Shown here piece after piece: positions 42,278-49,603 of a stretch of DNA of 64,000 bases. The notes beneath the pieces are model-generated. The model was not told where the DNA came from. It made no database searches and saw only the letters and a program-made list of their open reading frames with translations. Both the position numbers and the translations under genes were made by a program. The stretch is from Clostridia bacterium. GTDB taxonomy: Bacteria; Bacillota; Clostridia; Oscillospirales; CAG-382. The number at the start of each line of letters is the position of its first letter. Positions within the stretch are counted from its first letter, which is position 1. Where the stretch lies: positions 62,001-126,000 of the forward strand of contig JAFRPL010000032.1 in NCBI GenBank assembly GCA_017429165.1, given 5' to 3'.

Positions 42278-42311
42278 AAAAGCGCTTCCGCGTGATTGCG
42301 GAAGCGCTTTT
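42278..42311. terminator. Bidirectional terminator between the lipoproteins and maf
   Basis: AAAAGCGCTTCCGC (42278-42291) and GCGGAAGCGCTTTT (42298-42311) form a perfect 14-bp stem with a 6-nt loop. T runs are available on both strands, matching the two convergent genes. Confidence 0.9.
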
Positions 42312-42327
42312 TATAAGCATAACAGGT

Positions 42328-42882
42328 TTACATAATTTCTTTGAGCTTAGAATATATCTCGCAGAGCGGAAGCCCCACGACGTTGAAATAATCGCCGTTT
42401 ATGCGTTTTACGAACACCGACGCCCTGCCCTGGATCCCGTAAGCGCCCGCCTTATCCATGGGCTCGCCGGAGGCGATATAGCTTTTGATCTCTTCGCTTG
42501 AAAGCTCGCGGAATTCGACCTCGGTCACCGAGCAGCCGGTGTATTCGGCGCCGCCCTTTATTACGGCGTATCCCGTGCAGACGTAATGCGTTCTGCCCGA
42601 AAGCGCCGTAAGCATACGCCTTGCGTCTTCCGCGCCGCGCGGCTTGCCGAATATTTCGCCCTGCAGGTACACCACCGTGTCGGCGCCGAGCACGATATCG
42701 TTTTTGCCGCAGACCGACGCGACTTCGCGCGCCTTATAGAGCGCGCTCGCCACTGCGTATTCCGCGGGCGGCAGCGTTTGGGGCGGGTTTATTTCGTCTT
42801 TTGCGGGGCGTACGGCGAAGCGAAGTCCCGTGAGTTTCAATAGTTCTCTGCGGCGCGGCGATGCCGAAGCAAGAACGAGCAT
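42328..42882 (-). CDS. maf: Maf-family nucleoside triphosphate pyrophosphatase
   Basis: The 184-residue cytoplasmic protein has the Maf signature LASASPRRRELL at the N-terminus, then GADTVV, FGKPRGAEDARRML and AYGIQGRASVFVKRINGDYFNVVGLP at the C-terminus (in part). Maf enzymes hydrolyse dTTP, UTP and modified nucleotides and take part in division arrest. ATG 42882 has AGGAG nine bases upstream. A longer open frame runs up to 43401 but it crosses an intergenic region and the antisense of the next gene and has no family resemblance. Confidence 0.95.
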   Translation of the reverse strand: MLVLASASPRRRELLKLTGLRFAVRPAKDEINPPQTLPPAEYAVASALYKAREVASVCGKNDIVLGADTVVYLQGEIFGKPRGAEDARRMLTALSGRTHYVCTGYAVIKGGAEYTGCSVTEVEFRELSSEEIKSYIASGEPMDKAGAYGIQGRASVFVKRINGDYFNVVGLPLCEIYSKLKEIM

Positions 42883-42988
42883 ATGCGTCAACTCCTTTAT
42901 ACCTGCGATTTTACCACAAAGGAAAGAAAAAGTAAAGCGTTTTGGCATATTTACAATGCGCAAATAATAGTTATTAACGGTGTTACAT

Positions 42989-43735
42989 ATGCGTATATCA
43001 GTTACGGGAATAAGAAAAAGCAAAAGTTTTGCCATCGTCACGCTCGTCTTTCTGGCCGCTATGGGCGCGGTCGCCCTGGTCGCTGCGATAACGCGCCGAA
43101 ACGAAGAGATACGGTACGCGGGGACTTCGGAGGCGCTTGCGTCAGACAGAAAAGACATATACGCGGTGATCTGCCGCGGTACCGGAACGCGGGAGACCCG
43201 GGATCTGGCGTTTGAGATATTTGAAGAACGCGATGTGAAGGCTGTGTTCTTTATAAACGATTCGACCGATGTAAACGCCGCGAAAGCCGTACTTTCGCAC
43301 GGGCACGCGCTGGGCGTGGATTGTTCCGGCACTCGCGGGATGAACAAAAGCGAGTTCCTGCGTTGGCTCGCGGCGCAGAACGACTTTCTTTTCGCATCCA
43401 CCGGCAGGCGCCCGCGCTTCTGCTGCGCGGACGGGGACGCGTGCCTTTATGCGCGCGAGGTGTGTAAAACGTACGGCCAGTTCTGCGTGAATGCGGCAGA
43501 AATCATAAACGCCGGCTACGCGGAGATAGAGCGCGGCGGCGTGGTGCTGTGTTCCTTAAAAAATGCGGATACCCTTTACGCATTTGCGCAGGCCGCCGAG
43601 CGGGCGGCGGCGCGCGGGATATACCCCGCGGGGCTGTATGAGCTGTTTGAGGAATACGGCGGCGTTTTTATTGCACGGTACGGGCGAATTTATTGGGAAA
43701 ACTATTTACAAAACGCGCAAGGTGTGTTAAAATAG
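42989..43735 (+). CDS. Polysaccharide-deacetylase-like protein lacking catalytic residues
   Basis: The 248-residue protein has an N-terminal membrane helix (about residues 13-33) and a domain shaped like the NodB/CE4 fold. The core VKAVFFINDST and LSHGHALGVD matches the stretch KATFFV...HEIG of deacetylases. Every catalytic motif is lost, however: TFDDG reads ICRGT, the metal-binding HxxxH region reads VDCSGTRG, and RPPYG reads FCCADGD. It is also cysteine-rich in that last part. It may be a binding or regulatory relative. The start is uncertain (GTG 42980 or ATG 42989), with only a weak ribosome site. Confidence 0.7.
   Translation: MRISVTGIRKSKSFAIVTLVFLAAMGAVALVAAITRRNEEIRYAGTSEALASDRKDIYAVICRGTGTRETRDLAFEIFEERDVKAVFFINDSTDVNAAKAVLSHGHALGVDCSGTRGMNKSEFLRWLAAQNDFLFASTGRRPRFCCADGDACLYAREVCKTYGQFCVNAAEIINAGYAEIERGGVVLCSLKNADTLYAFAQAAERAAARGIYPAGLYELFEEYGGVFIARYGRIYWENYLQNAQGVLK
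43705..43733 (+). promoter_or_regulatory. Promoter of the isomerase/nucleotidyltransferase pair
   Basis: TTTACA at 43705-43710 and TAAAAT at 43728-43733 are separated by 17 bp and overlap the 3' end of the preceding gene, 30 bp before the start at 43763. Confidence 0.65.
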
Positions 43736-43762
43736 TGTATCAATAAACGGAGGTGTTTATAA

Positions 43763-44581
43763 ATGTTCCCTGTAGGAGTTCAGGTCTATTCGGTGCGCGA
43801 CGTCGCCGAAAAGGACTTTTACGGCACTTTAAAGCAAATCAAAGAAATGGGTTACGACGGCGTTGAGTTCGCCGGTCTTTACGGCCACGCGCCGGCGCAG
43901 GTCAAGGAATGGCTCGGCGAGTTGGGACTTGCGGCGGTATCGGCGCACGTTTCGATCGACGATATGCTTTCGGATCCGGACAAGCTGTTTTCTGACTACG
44001 CGCTTATAGGGTGCAAATACATAGCGGTACCCTACCTTGTGGAAAGCCGCCGTCCCGGGCACGAAGGCTTTGAGCAGACGGTCAAAGAAATAGCCATGCT
44101 CACCGAAAAAGCCGCTTCCCACGGCATACAGATGATGTACCACAACCACGATTTCGAATTCGTCAAGCTGGGCGACAAGTACGGCTTTGACATTTTATAC
44201 GAATCCGTTCCCGGTCTGGCCACCGAGCAGGACACCTGCTGGGTGAACGTCGGCGGCGAAGACCCGTGCAAATATCTCGTCAAATACGCCGGGCGCGCGC
44301 CCGTGGTGCATCTTAAGGATTTCGTTATGAAAGACCGCGACGTGAAATCCGGCCTGTACGAGCTGATCGGGATCAAACCCACCGAGCGTCAGGCCGACGA
44401 AGGCGACTTTGCGTTCCGCCCCGTGGGTCACGGAGTCCAGGATATCCCCGCCATACTCGACGCGGCGAAAAAAGCCGGTTCCGAATGGATCATTGTGGAG
44501 CAAGACCGCGAATGCCTCGGCTGGAGCTCGATGGAATGCATAAGAAAGTCCATAGACTACTTAAAACAGGTCAATAAATAA
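43763..44581 (+). CDS. Sugar phosphate isomerase/epimerase-like TIM-barrel protein
   Basis: The 272-residue cytoplasmic protein belongs to the xylose isomerase-like/AP endonuclease 2 superfamily. Barrel strands with metal-ligand positions are visible: YDGVEFAGLYG, HGIQMMYHNHDFEF, VVHLKDF and EWIIVEQDRE. Relatives include inosose dehydratases, hydroxypyruvate isomerases and ketose epimerases, so the exact reaction is open. ACGGAGG precedes the ATG. It is 24 bp before a sugar nucleotidyltransferase gene. Confidence 0.85.
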   Translation: MFPVGVQVYSVRDVAEKDFYGTLKQIKEMGYDGVEFAGLYGHAPAQVKEWLGELGLAAVSAHVSIDDMLSDPDKLFSDYALIGCKYIAVPYLVESRRPGHEGFEQTVKEIAMLTEKAASHGIQMMYHNHDFEFVKLGDKYGFDILYESVPGLATEQDTCWVNVGGEDPCKYLVKYAGRAPVVHLKDFVMKDRDVKSGLYELIGIKPTERQADEGDFAFRPVGHGVQDIPAILDAAKKAGSEWIIVEQDRECLGWSSMECIRKSIDYLKQVNK

Positions 44582-44605
44582 ATCCTTTAAAAGGAGCAAC
44601 TTGAA

Positions 44606-45502
44606 ATGACATTAGTCGTTCTTGCCGCCGGGCTGGGCAGCCGATACGGCGGCGAAAGCAAAAAGCAAATAGATATCATAGGCGAAAACGGCGAGATTCT
44701 GATGGATTATTCCATTTTTGACGCCATCCGCGCGGGGTTCGACCACATAGTGCTGCTCATCAAACGCAAGCACGCCGATATTTTCCGCGAAAAAGTCTGC
44801 GCCAAGTTCGAAGGCAAGGTCAAGGTCGACCTGGCGTTTCAGGACGACGACGCATACTGCGGCGAGTTCAGGATGCCCGAAGAGCGCAAAAAGCCCTGGG
44901 GCACCGGGCACGCGCTGCTCTGCTGCCGCGACGTCGTGGCAGACGACAACTTCGCCGTAGTCAACGCCGACGATTTTTACGGCTACAACGCGTACCGACT
45001 CGGGTTCGAGCATCTTTCGCGCGCGAAAAAGGGCGAATACGCCATGATCGGATATCTGGTGCGCAATACCGTCACCGACGAAGGCGGCGTTTCGCGCGGA
45101 GTGTGCTCGGTGAGCCCCGACGGATACTTAAAGCACATAACCGAAACGCACGAGATCACCAAGGGTCCGGATTGCATCTACTACCCTACTCCGGCGGGCA
45201 ATATCAAGCTGGAGCCCGACACTGTGGTCTCGATGAACTTCTTCTGTTTCACGCCCGATTTCTTCGACGTGCTGGAACGCGGTTTCCACGAGTTTTTAGA
45301 AGAAAACTCGCCTAACCTGAACAAGTGTGAATTCTACATTCCGCTCGCGGTGCAGATGTTCGTCGACGAAGGCGGCATACTGCGCGTGTATTCCACGCCC
45401 GACAAATGGTTCGGCGTGACGTATATCACCGACAAGCCCGTGGTCATCGAAGGCATAGCGGGTCTGACCGACGCCGGCCTGTATCCCCGCAAGCTGTGGT
45501 AA
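44606..45502 (+). CDS. Sugar-phosphate nucleotidyltransferase-like protein
   Basis: The 298-residue protein has a GT-A nucleotidyltransferase fold with the N-terminal nucleotide loop LAAGLGSRYGGESKKQ, then PWGTGHALLCC, and the metal-binding VVNADDFYG. The family includes glucose-1-phosphate thymidylyl- and uridylyltransferases; the C-terminal half here lacks a recognisable subtype. It may activate a sugar for glycan synthesis. AAAGGAG lies upstream of the ATG. It is the second gene of a pair ended by a terminator. Confidence 0.85.
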   Translation: MTLVVLAAGLGSRYGGESKKQIDIIGENGEILMDYSIFDAIRAGFDHIVLLIKRKHADIFREKVCAKFEGKVKVDLAFQDDDAYCGEFRMPEERKKPWGTGHALLCCRDVVADDNFAVVNADDFYGYNAYRLGFEHLSRAKKGEYAMIGYLVRNTVTDEGGVSRGVCSVSPDGYLKHITETHEITKGPDCIYYPTPAGNIKLEPDTVVSMNFFCFTPDFFDVLERGFHEFLEENSPNLNKCEFYIPLAVQMFVDEGGILRVYSTPDKWFGVTYITDKPVVIEGIAGLTDAGLYPRKLW

Positions 45503-45518
45503 AAACGTAAAACAAAAG

Positions 45519-45553
45519 CGCCCTCTTTGCGCAAACAAAGAGGGCGTGTTTTT
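45519..45553 (+). terminator. Terminator after the nucleotidyltransferase gene
   Basis: CGCCCTCTTT (45519-45528) and AAAGAGGGCG (45537-45546) form a 10-bp stem with an 8-nt loop, followed by TG and five T residues. It also serves the convergent dppA end. Confidence 0.85.
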
Positions 45554-45562
45554 ATGTGTATC

Positions 45563-46360
45563 TCACGTGCAGAAAAGCATAAATACCAGCGCGTCGTACC
45601 AGTCGGTGCATTCAAAGCGGACGGTGTAGGGGTCGGCGAGCTTTGCACCCGGGAAGTATGCGTAATTGTGGGCGCTTTCCTGCTTTTTGTACTGGACGTC
45701 CACTGTAAAGCGTTCCGGGAGCCGCGGCAGGCAGGAACACGGATCCTTGCGCAGCGCTTCTTCAGCCGCATCGTAGATGAGGCCGCACGCGATCTCCGGC
45801 AGCGGAGCGCGCGTGGCTCCGCCGGTCCCGAAACATACCGGAACGGCAGTGATGGCGGGTATGAGCCGTTTTGCGAGCGAGCAGAGGTGTTCGTCGCCGG
45901 TGACGAGCACGGTCGGCACGCCGTTATACGCGCAGGAATACGCGTTGATCATAAATTCGCTGGCGAATTCGCCGTTGATCTTTATGAATTGCAGCGACGT
46001 GGACATAGTGTGCGCGAGCGGGCTGCCGGAAGAGAATGCGGGCGAATGGTAGCCGGTGAACGCCGCGGCGGTGAACGTTTTGTCGATGCCGCTCACCATA
46101 ACATACGGATCTCCGGTCCAGCTGCGGATGATCTCGACCCCTTCGCTCTGGGTAAGCTTATCGGGATACAGATTTACGGCGTAGTCGTGCGCGTCTTTTA
46201 TCAAGACGTTATCGAAGCCGCTTTCCTTTGCGGCGCGGCAGACGGAATCGACTTCTTTGGTCATCTGCGTGCGGAAATATGAGTCTTCGAGATCAGTCTC
46301 TTTCCAGCGGGCGATGCCGCAGGTGCCTTCGATATCGGCGGAAATGAACAGTTTTTTCAT
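45563..46360 (-). CDS. dppA: D-aminopeptidase, M55 (DppA) family
   Basis: The 265-residue protein matches the M55 zinc peptidase fold. Ligand motifs are SADIEGTCG (Asp9, Glu11), KDAHDYAVN, TGYHSPA and a Glu in NGEFASEF. DppA of Bacillus cleaves D-Ala-containing peptides and forms a ring-shaped decamer in the cytoplasm. Its start overlaps the amidase stop by four bases (ATGA), so an enzyme releasing stem peptides and one degrading D-amino acid peptides are made together. It is the last gene of the operon. Confidence 0.93.
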   Translation of the reverse strand: MKKLFISADIEGTCGIARWKETDLEDSYFRTQMTKEVDSVCRAAKESGFDNVLIKDAHDYAVNLYPDKLTQSEGVEIIRSWTGDPYVMVSGIDKTFTAAAFTGYHSPAFSSGSPLAHTMSTSLQFIKINGEFASEFMINAYSCAYNGVPTVLVTGDEHLCSLAKRLIPAITAVPVCFGTGGATRAPLPEIACGLIYDAAEEALRKDPCSCLPRLPERFTVDVQYKKQESAHNYAYFPGAKLADPYTVRFECTDWYDALVFMLFCT

Positions 46361-46980
46361 TTTATGTATCCTTTGACGTTATAGTATTCTTCGACTTTTT
46401 GCAAAAAGAGGTTGTAAAGCGTGCCGTTTTCACGGCTGAAAGTCTTTGTTTCGAAATCGTATCTCATCTGCTGCGGGCAGTTTTTCTTTTCCGGGGCGAA
46501 ATCGTAATGCTGTTTCACCGCGGAAAGGTCCAGGTCGTAAAGCTTCAGCAGCGCCGCCGTGAGCACCGCGGCGTTTTCCAGCGCCGCGAGAAAACGAGGT
46601 TCCCACGCCGCGTACGCTTCGCCTTCGTATACTCCGGGAAATCCGTTTACGCAGATCTCTATGCCTATGCCGTAATAATTCCCCTGCCCGAAGCTGGTGT
46701 CGCCGGCATGCCACGCCGATTCGTGGACCGGGATATGTTCGCAGATAAGTTTGTCGTCCACCGTGAAATGCCAGGACGCCTCGCGCGGGGTCGGCGACGC
46801 CGCCTGGCCGTGGATATAGCCGTTGTGCCACGCCGCGTCGCAGCGTTCGTCGTAGTTGCCGGTGTTATGTATGACGACGTACTTCTTGGTTTCGGGCACG
46901 TGACCGGGACGGATATGCGAATCCGCCGGGATGTGATCTATGACGAAGGGGACGTGTTTTGCGAGCTTTAGCTGACGCAT
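46357..46980 (-). CDS. N-acetylmuramoyl-L-alanine amidase (Amidase_2/PGRP type)
   Basis: The 207-residue protein carries a T7-lysozyme-like amidase fold. The zinc ligands are expected at the His in VVIHNTG, at the His of VKQHYDF and at the Cys in KKNCPQ. ASWHFTVDD and GIGIEICVNG are typical supporting segments. The enzyme cuts the bond between muramic acid and the stem peptide. No signal peptide is seen, so it may act inside the cell on recycled muropeptides or be released by other means. Its first 13 bases overlap the preceding membrane-protein gene and its ribosome site is weak, so it depends on coupling. Confidence 0.9.
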   Translation of the reverse strand: MRQLKLAKHVPFVIDHIPADSHIRPGHVPETKKYVVIHNTGNYDERCDAAWHNGYIHGQAASPTPREASWHFTVDDKLICEHIPVHESAWHAGDTSFGQGNYYGIGIEICVNGFPGVYEGEAYAAWEPRFLAALENAAVLTAALLKLYDLDLSAVKQHYDFAPEKKNCPQQMRYDFETKTFSRENGTLYNLFLQKVEEYYNVKGYIK

Positions 46981-47264
46981 AAATTATACACCACCACAAA
47001 TATATTCGCCGCGGCGAGAAAGCCGGCAAGCACTATGTAGCGCACGCGTTTGCCCTGCAGTATGGCGCCGGTCCCGCAGGCGAGGGCGACGACGACGAAA
47101 GCGAGACAGGCGTAAAGCACGGTGCCGGTCTGCTGCGGTTCGCTCCCGTCGAACGTTATGCTGGTGCGGATGGTCGGCGGAAGCAGGAACACGGATACGA
47201 TATTCAGTATGAGCGTGAACGCCGCAATAGCGGCGAAGATAATAAGATACGTTCTATTCTTCAT
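46968..47264 (-). CDS. Small three-helix membrane protein
   Basis: The 98-residue protein has three membrane segments (about residues 7-29, 48-69 and 75-96) and one outer loop of about 18 residues with GSEPQQTG. No family is recognised. Its start lies within the last 11 bases of the dockerin-protein gene and its end overlaps the amidase gene by 13 bases. Position between a surface protein and an amidase suggests a channel-, holin- or anchor-like role, but holin identity is not supported by sequence. Confidence 0.7.
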   Translation of the reverse strand: MKNRTYLIIFAAIAAFTLILNIVSVFLLPPTIRTSITFDGSEPQQTGTVLYACLAFVVVALACGTGAILQGKRVRYIVLAGFLAAANIFVVVYNLCVS

Positions 47265-49248
47265 CGTTTACGAGCAGAGTCCATGAACACGAGTTTTCCC
47301 AGTGCGTGCCCGACGCGACCTTGGTGTATTTGCTTGAATCGAATTTGGTGAAATACAGTTTGTTTTCGTTGGTGTTCATATCCCAGTACATAAGCTTGTT
47401 AGCGTTCTTGAACCCGTCGACCGAGTCGTTTTTGGTGTAGACCTGGATGAGGAACGAATACTCAGTATCTTTGTAGCCGTAGATATGCGCGGCGGAGGCG
47501 GGAAGGTTGCCGTAGAACGGGCCGGAATAATCGGCCGCGCCGACTTTGAGCGACGCCGCTTTTGCGGTCGTGCCGTCGTCTTTGAGGAAATCTATGTACA
47601 GGCCGTGCGTTTTGGGCACGGGGAACATGCACGAATACGAAAGCTGATACCAGCAATCCTTGACGAAATCGTAAGTGACGTCGAGGAAAATATCCCTGCC
47701 CACGACGGTGTAGGTGCGCACCACGTTGGCGTAATAGTTGCTTACGTCGCCCCAGTTGAGCGTCGTCTGTTCCTGCATAACGAAGCGTTCAAAGGTGTGC
47801 GAAGCGCCCACCGCCGAAAGATCGACTTCCTCGCCGGAGGTGCCTTCGAAGAATTTCAAGCTGACGAGCGATTCGTTGCCGTGGTTGCCGCCCGACCACA
47901 CCACGCTTGCGGAAGACGAAGGAGAAGCGCGGTAGACGTATTCCCAGTCGGTGCCGCCGCCGGCGAGTCTGACGCCGCCGATGCTCCAGGTGCCTATGTT
48001 CCAGGTGCCCCAGTCCTTTTTGTCAAAAGTGAGCGTTATGTTCTTTCCGCTCGCGTCGGCGGTGGTGAGCGTGTAGAGGATACTGCTAGTATGTTTTACC
48101 GTCGCCTGCGCAGTCTGAGGAACGGAATCTTCCACGAGAGCGTAGTTTTCGGGGAACAGCACGTGTCTGAGCAGATGTATGGCGTCATTGGAATCGATTT
48201 TGCCGTTGCCGTTAAAATCCGCCGTGCCTTCGATGGAATACGATTCGGGGAACAGTACGTGTCTGAGCAAAAGTATGGCGTCGTCGGAACTGACGATACC
48301 GTCGGAATTGTAGTCGCCGGTGATGAGGATGTCGTAACTTACGGCTACGCTTTTATCGGAATACTGGACCAGCTTATATCCGTTTGCGAGCGCGCCGGTG
48401 GTGACTTCCCTGCCGCTTTTGTCCAGCACCTGCACGCCGGCCATATTCACGAGCTCGCGGCAGAGAGACGCGGGGGTGTCGCCGGCGACGACGCCGAGCA
48501 CCTTGCCGTCTTCGAGAGTGAAGCGGCTGCCGGAGCGGAACTCGAGCGGCCATTCTTCGACGCTCAGTACGCCGGTCTCGATTATACCGGTCTGTTCAGT
48601 TTCGGAGCTTTCTTCTTCATAAGACTCTTCTTCGCTCAATTCTGATTCCTCCACTTGGACCGTTTTTGAATTGTATACTTCGATCTCGCTGCAGAACATA
48701 AACACGCCCGAAAGCGGGCTGCCCACGAGCATCTTGACGTAACGCGCGCTGACAGGTTCGCTGAGCTTGCAGACGAAATCGCAGATATTGCCTCCCTTGG
48801 CGCGGGCCGAAACGGGTTCGGAATATGTGACGCCGTCTGCGGAAACACAGAACTTGAGGTACAACGGGGCGTCGATGCCGCTTGTCGCGTAATTGATCAT
48901 TTCGGCGCGGAATTCGATGAGGCCTTCTGTGACCGAACCGAGATCGATGACGACCTGCCCTTCGCCGTTCGTTTCGGTATACTTACGGTAATCGAAAGCG
49001 TGCCAACAGGTGCCGTAGAGGTCGCCGGTGTTCTTGACGCCGTCGGTGAGTTCATGACCGTCGATATCCTGATACCCCATCTGCGGAGGGGTTGCGGTGA
49101 ACGGTTCGGAAGCGACGTAGGTCTTACCGAGCGCCACGTTCCGGTCCGCGACGTAGACCGTGACGAGATCGGCGGCGACGACCGAACAAAACAGCGGGAC
49201 GAGCAGCGCCGCCGCTATGACGTAAACCAATAGTTTGAAGCGTTTCAT
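47254..49248 (-). CDS. Secreted multidomain protein with discoidin-like and type I dockerin domains
   Basis: The 664-residue protein has a signal peptide (about residues 1-27). Next is a discoidin/F5-8-like carbohydrate-binding region (about 30-190: TCWHAFDYRKY, GQVVIDLGSV, ARYVKMLV), then a Ser/Glu linker with an SLH-unlike spacer. A type I dockerin (about 306-368) has two calcium loops, GDYNSDGIVSSDDAILLLRHV and ADFNGNGKIDSNDAIHLLRHV in part. The C-terminal 280 residues are a beta-rich domain of unknown type. The internal dockerin is unusual, since it is commonly terminal. ATG 49248 is chosen over GTG 49257 because AAGGAG abuts the latter. It is first of a four-gene overlapping operon. Confidence 0.85.
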   Translation of the reverse strand: MKRFKLLVYVIAAALLVPLFCSVVAADLVTVYVADRNVALGKTYVASEPFTATPPQMGYQDIDGHELTDGVKNTGDLYGTCWHAFDYRKYTETNGEGQVVIDLGSVTEGLIEFRAEMINYATSGIDAPLYLKFCVSADGVTYSEPVSARAKGGNICDFVCKLSEPVSARYVKMLVGSPLSGVFMFCSEIEVYNSKTVQVEESELSEEESYEEESSETEQTGIIETGVLSVEEWPLEFRSGSRFTLEDGKVLGVVAGDTPASLCRELVNMAGVQVLDKSGREVTTGALANGYKLVQYSDKSVAVSYDILITGDYNSDGIVSSDDAILLLRHVLFPESYSIEGTADFNGNGKIDSNDAIHLLRHVLFPENYALVEDSVPQTAQATVKHTSSILYTLTTADASGKNITLTFDKKDWGTWNIGTWSIGGVRLAGGGTDWEYVYRASPSSSASVVWSGGNHGNESLVSLKFFEGTSGEEVDLSAVGASHTFERFVMQEQTTLNWGDVSNYYANVVRTYTVVGRDIFLDVTYDFVKDCWYQLSYSCMFPVPKTHGLYIDFLKDDGTTAKAASLKVGAADYSGPFYGNLPASAAHIYGYKDTEYSFLIQVYTKNDSVDGFKNANKLMYWDMNTNENKLYFTKFDSSKYTKVASGTHWENSCSWTLLVNDEE

Positions 49249-49263
49249 GATCTTCACTCCTTT

Positions 49264-49443
49264 TTATGTATGCAGCAGGCGCACGCCTGCTTTTGCGGCC
49301 ATTGCTAAACCGTGCCGGAAAGATCCCCGCCCGAAAAGCGGCCGCTGCTTTCGGGGCAAGGAAACGTATCCCCGGAACAATCGGGGGGGCGCGGCGACGC
49401 GCTTTCGGCGCGCGAGCGCGTAAGCGAAAACCCTTTTTTGCAT
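49264..49443 (-). CDS. Possible 59-codon leader ORF before the dockerin gene
   Basis: An ATG at 49443 has AAGGAG six bases upstream and opens a 59-residue reading frame rich in Arg and Lys, ending 15 bp before the dockerin start. The predicted transcript start near 49480 would place it first on the mRNA. The peptide has no recognisable domain, and its composition follows the GC-rich hairpins beneath it, so it may be a chance frame. Translation through it could remodel the hairpins (for example CCCGAAAGC/GCTTTTCGGG near 49330-49365). Confidence 0.3.
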   Translation of the reverse strand: MQKRVFAYALARRKRVAAPPRLFRGYVSLPRKQRPLFGRGSFRHGLAMAAKAGVRLLHT

Positions 49444-49487
49444 AAATTACTCCTTATTTTGCGGAATATCTATGCTTCATCGTGTTC

Positions 49488-49516
49488 ATTATAACACATT
49501 TTATACGTCTTTACAA
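49488..49516 (-). promoter_or_regulatory. Promoter of the dockerin operon
   Basis: TTGTAA (49516-49511) and TATAAT (49493-49488) on the minus strand are separated by 17 bp. The transcript would carry an unusually long leader of about 230 nt. Confidence 0.65.
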
Positions 49517-49535
49517 GATTATTTGCGTTTTTATC

Positions 49536-49563
49536 TTGACTTTTTGCACCGATATGATAAAAT
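49536..49563 (+). promoter_or_regulatory. Promoter of the GH27 gene
   Basis: TTGACT at 49536-49541 and TAAAAT at 49558-49563 are separated by 16 bp, 40 bp before the GH27 start. Together with the opposite promoter it accounts for the AT-rich part (49440-49603) of this 355-bp gap; the remaining part is the GC-rich leader described separately. Confidence 0.65.
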
Positions 49564-49603
49564 ATTGCCGTAAACTAAAAAACAGATTTGCGGAGGATAT
49601 ATC

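Noticed and set aside
42883-43401. N-terminal extension of maf
   Set aside because: Maf proteins begin with the LASASPRR motif near residue 3; the extension covers intergenic DNA and the antisense of the next gene.
46968-47264. Holin for the neighbouring amidase
   Set aside because: Three short hydrophobic helices next to an amidase are suggestive, but there is no dual start, charged C-terminus or phage context.
47254-49248. Cellulosome component
   Set aside because: A dockerin is present but no cohesin, scaffoldin or cellulase is in the window, and the dockerin is internal; the wider claim cannot be supported.
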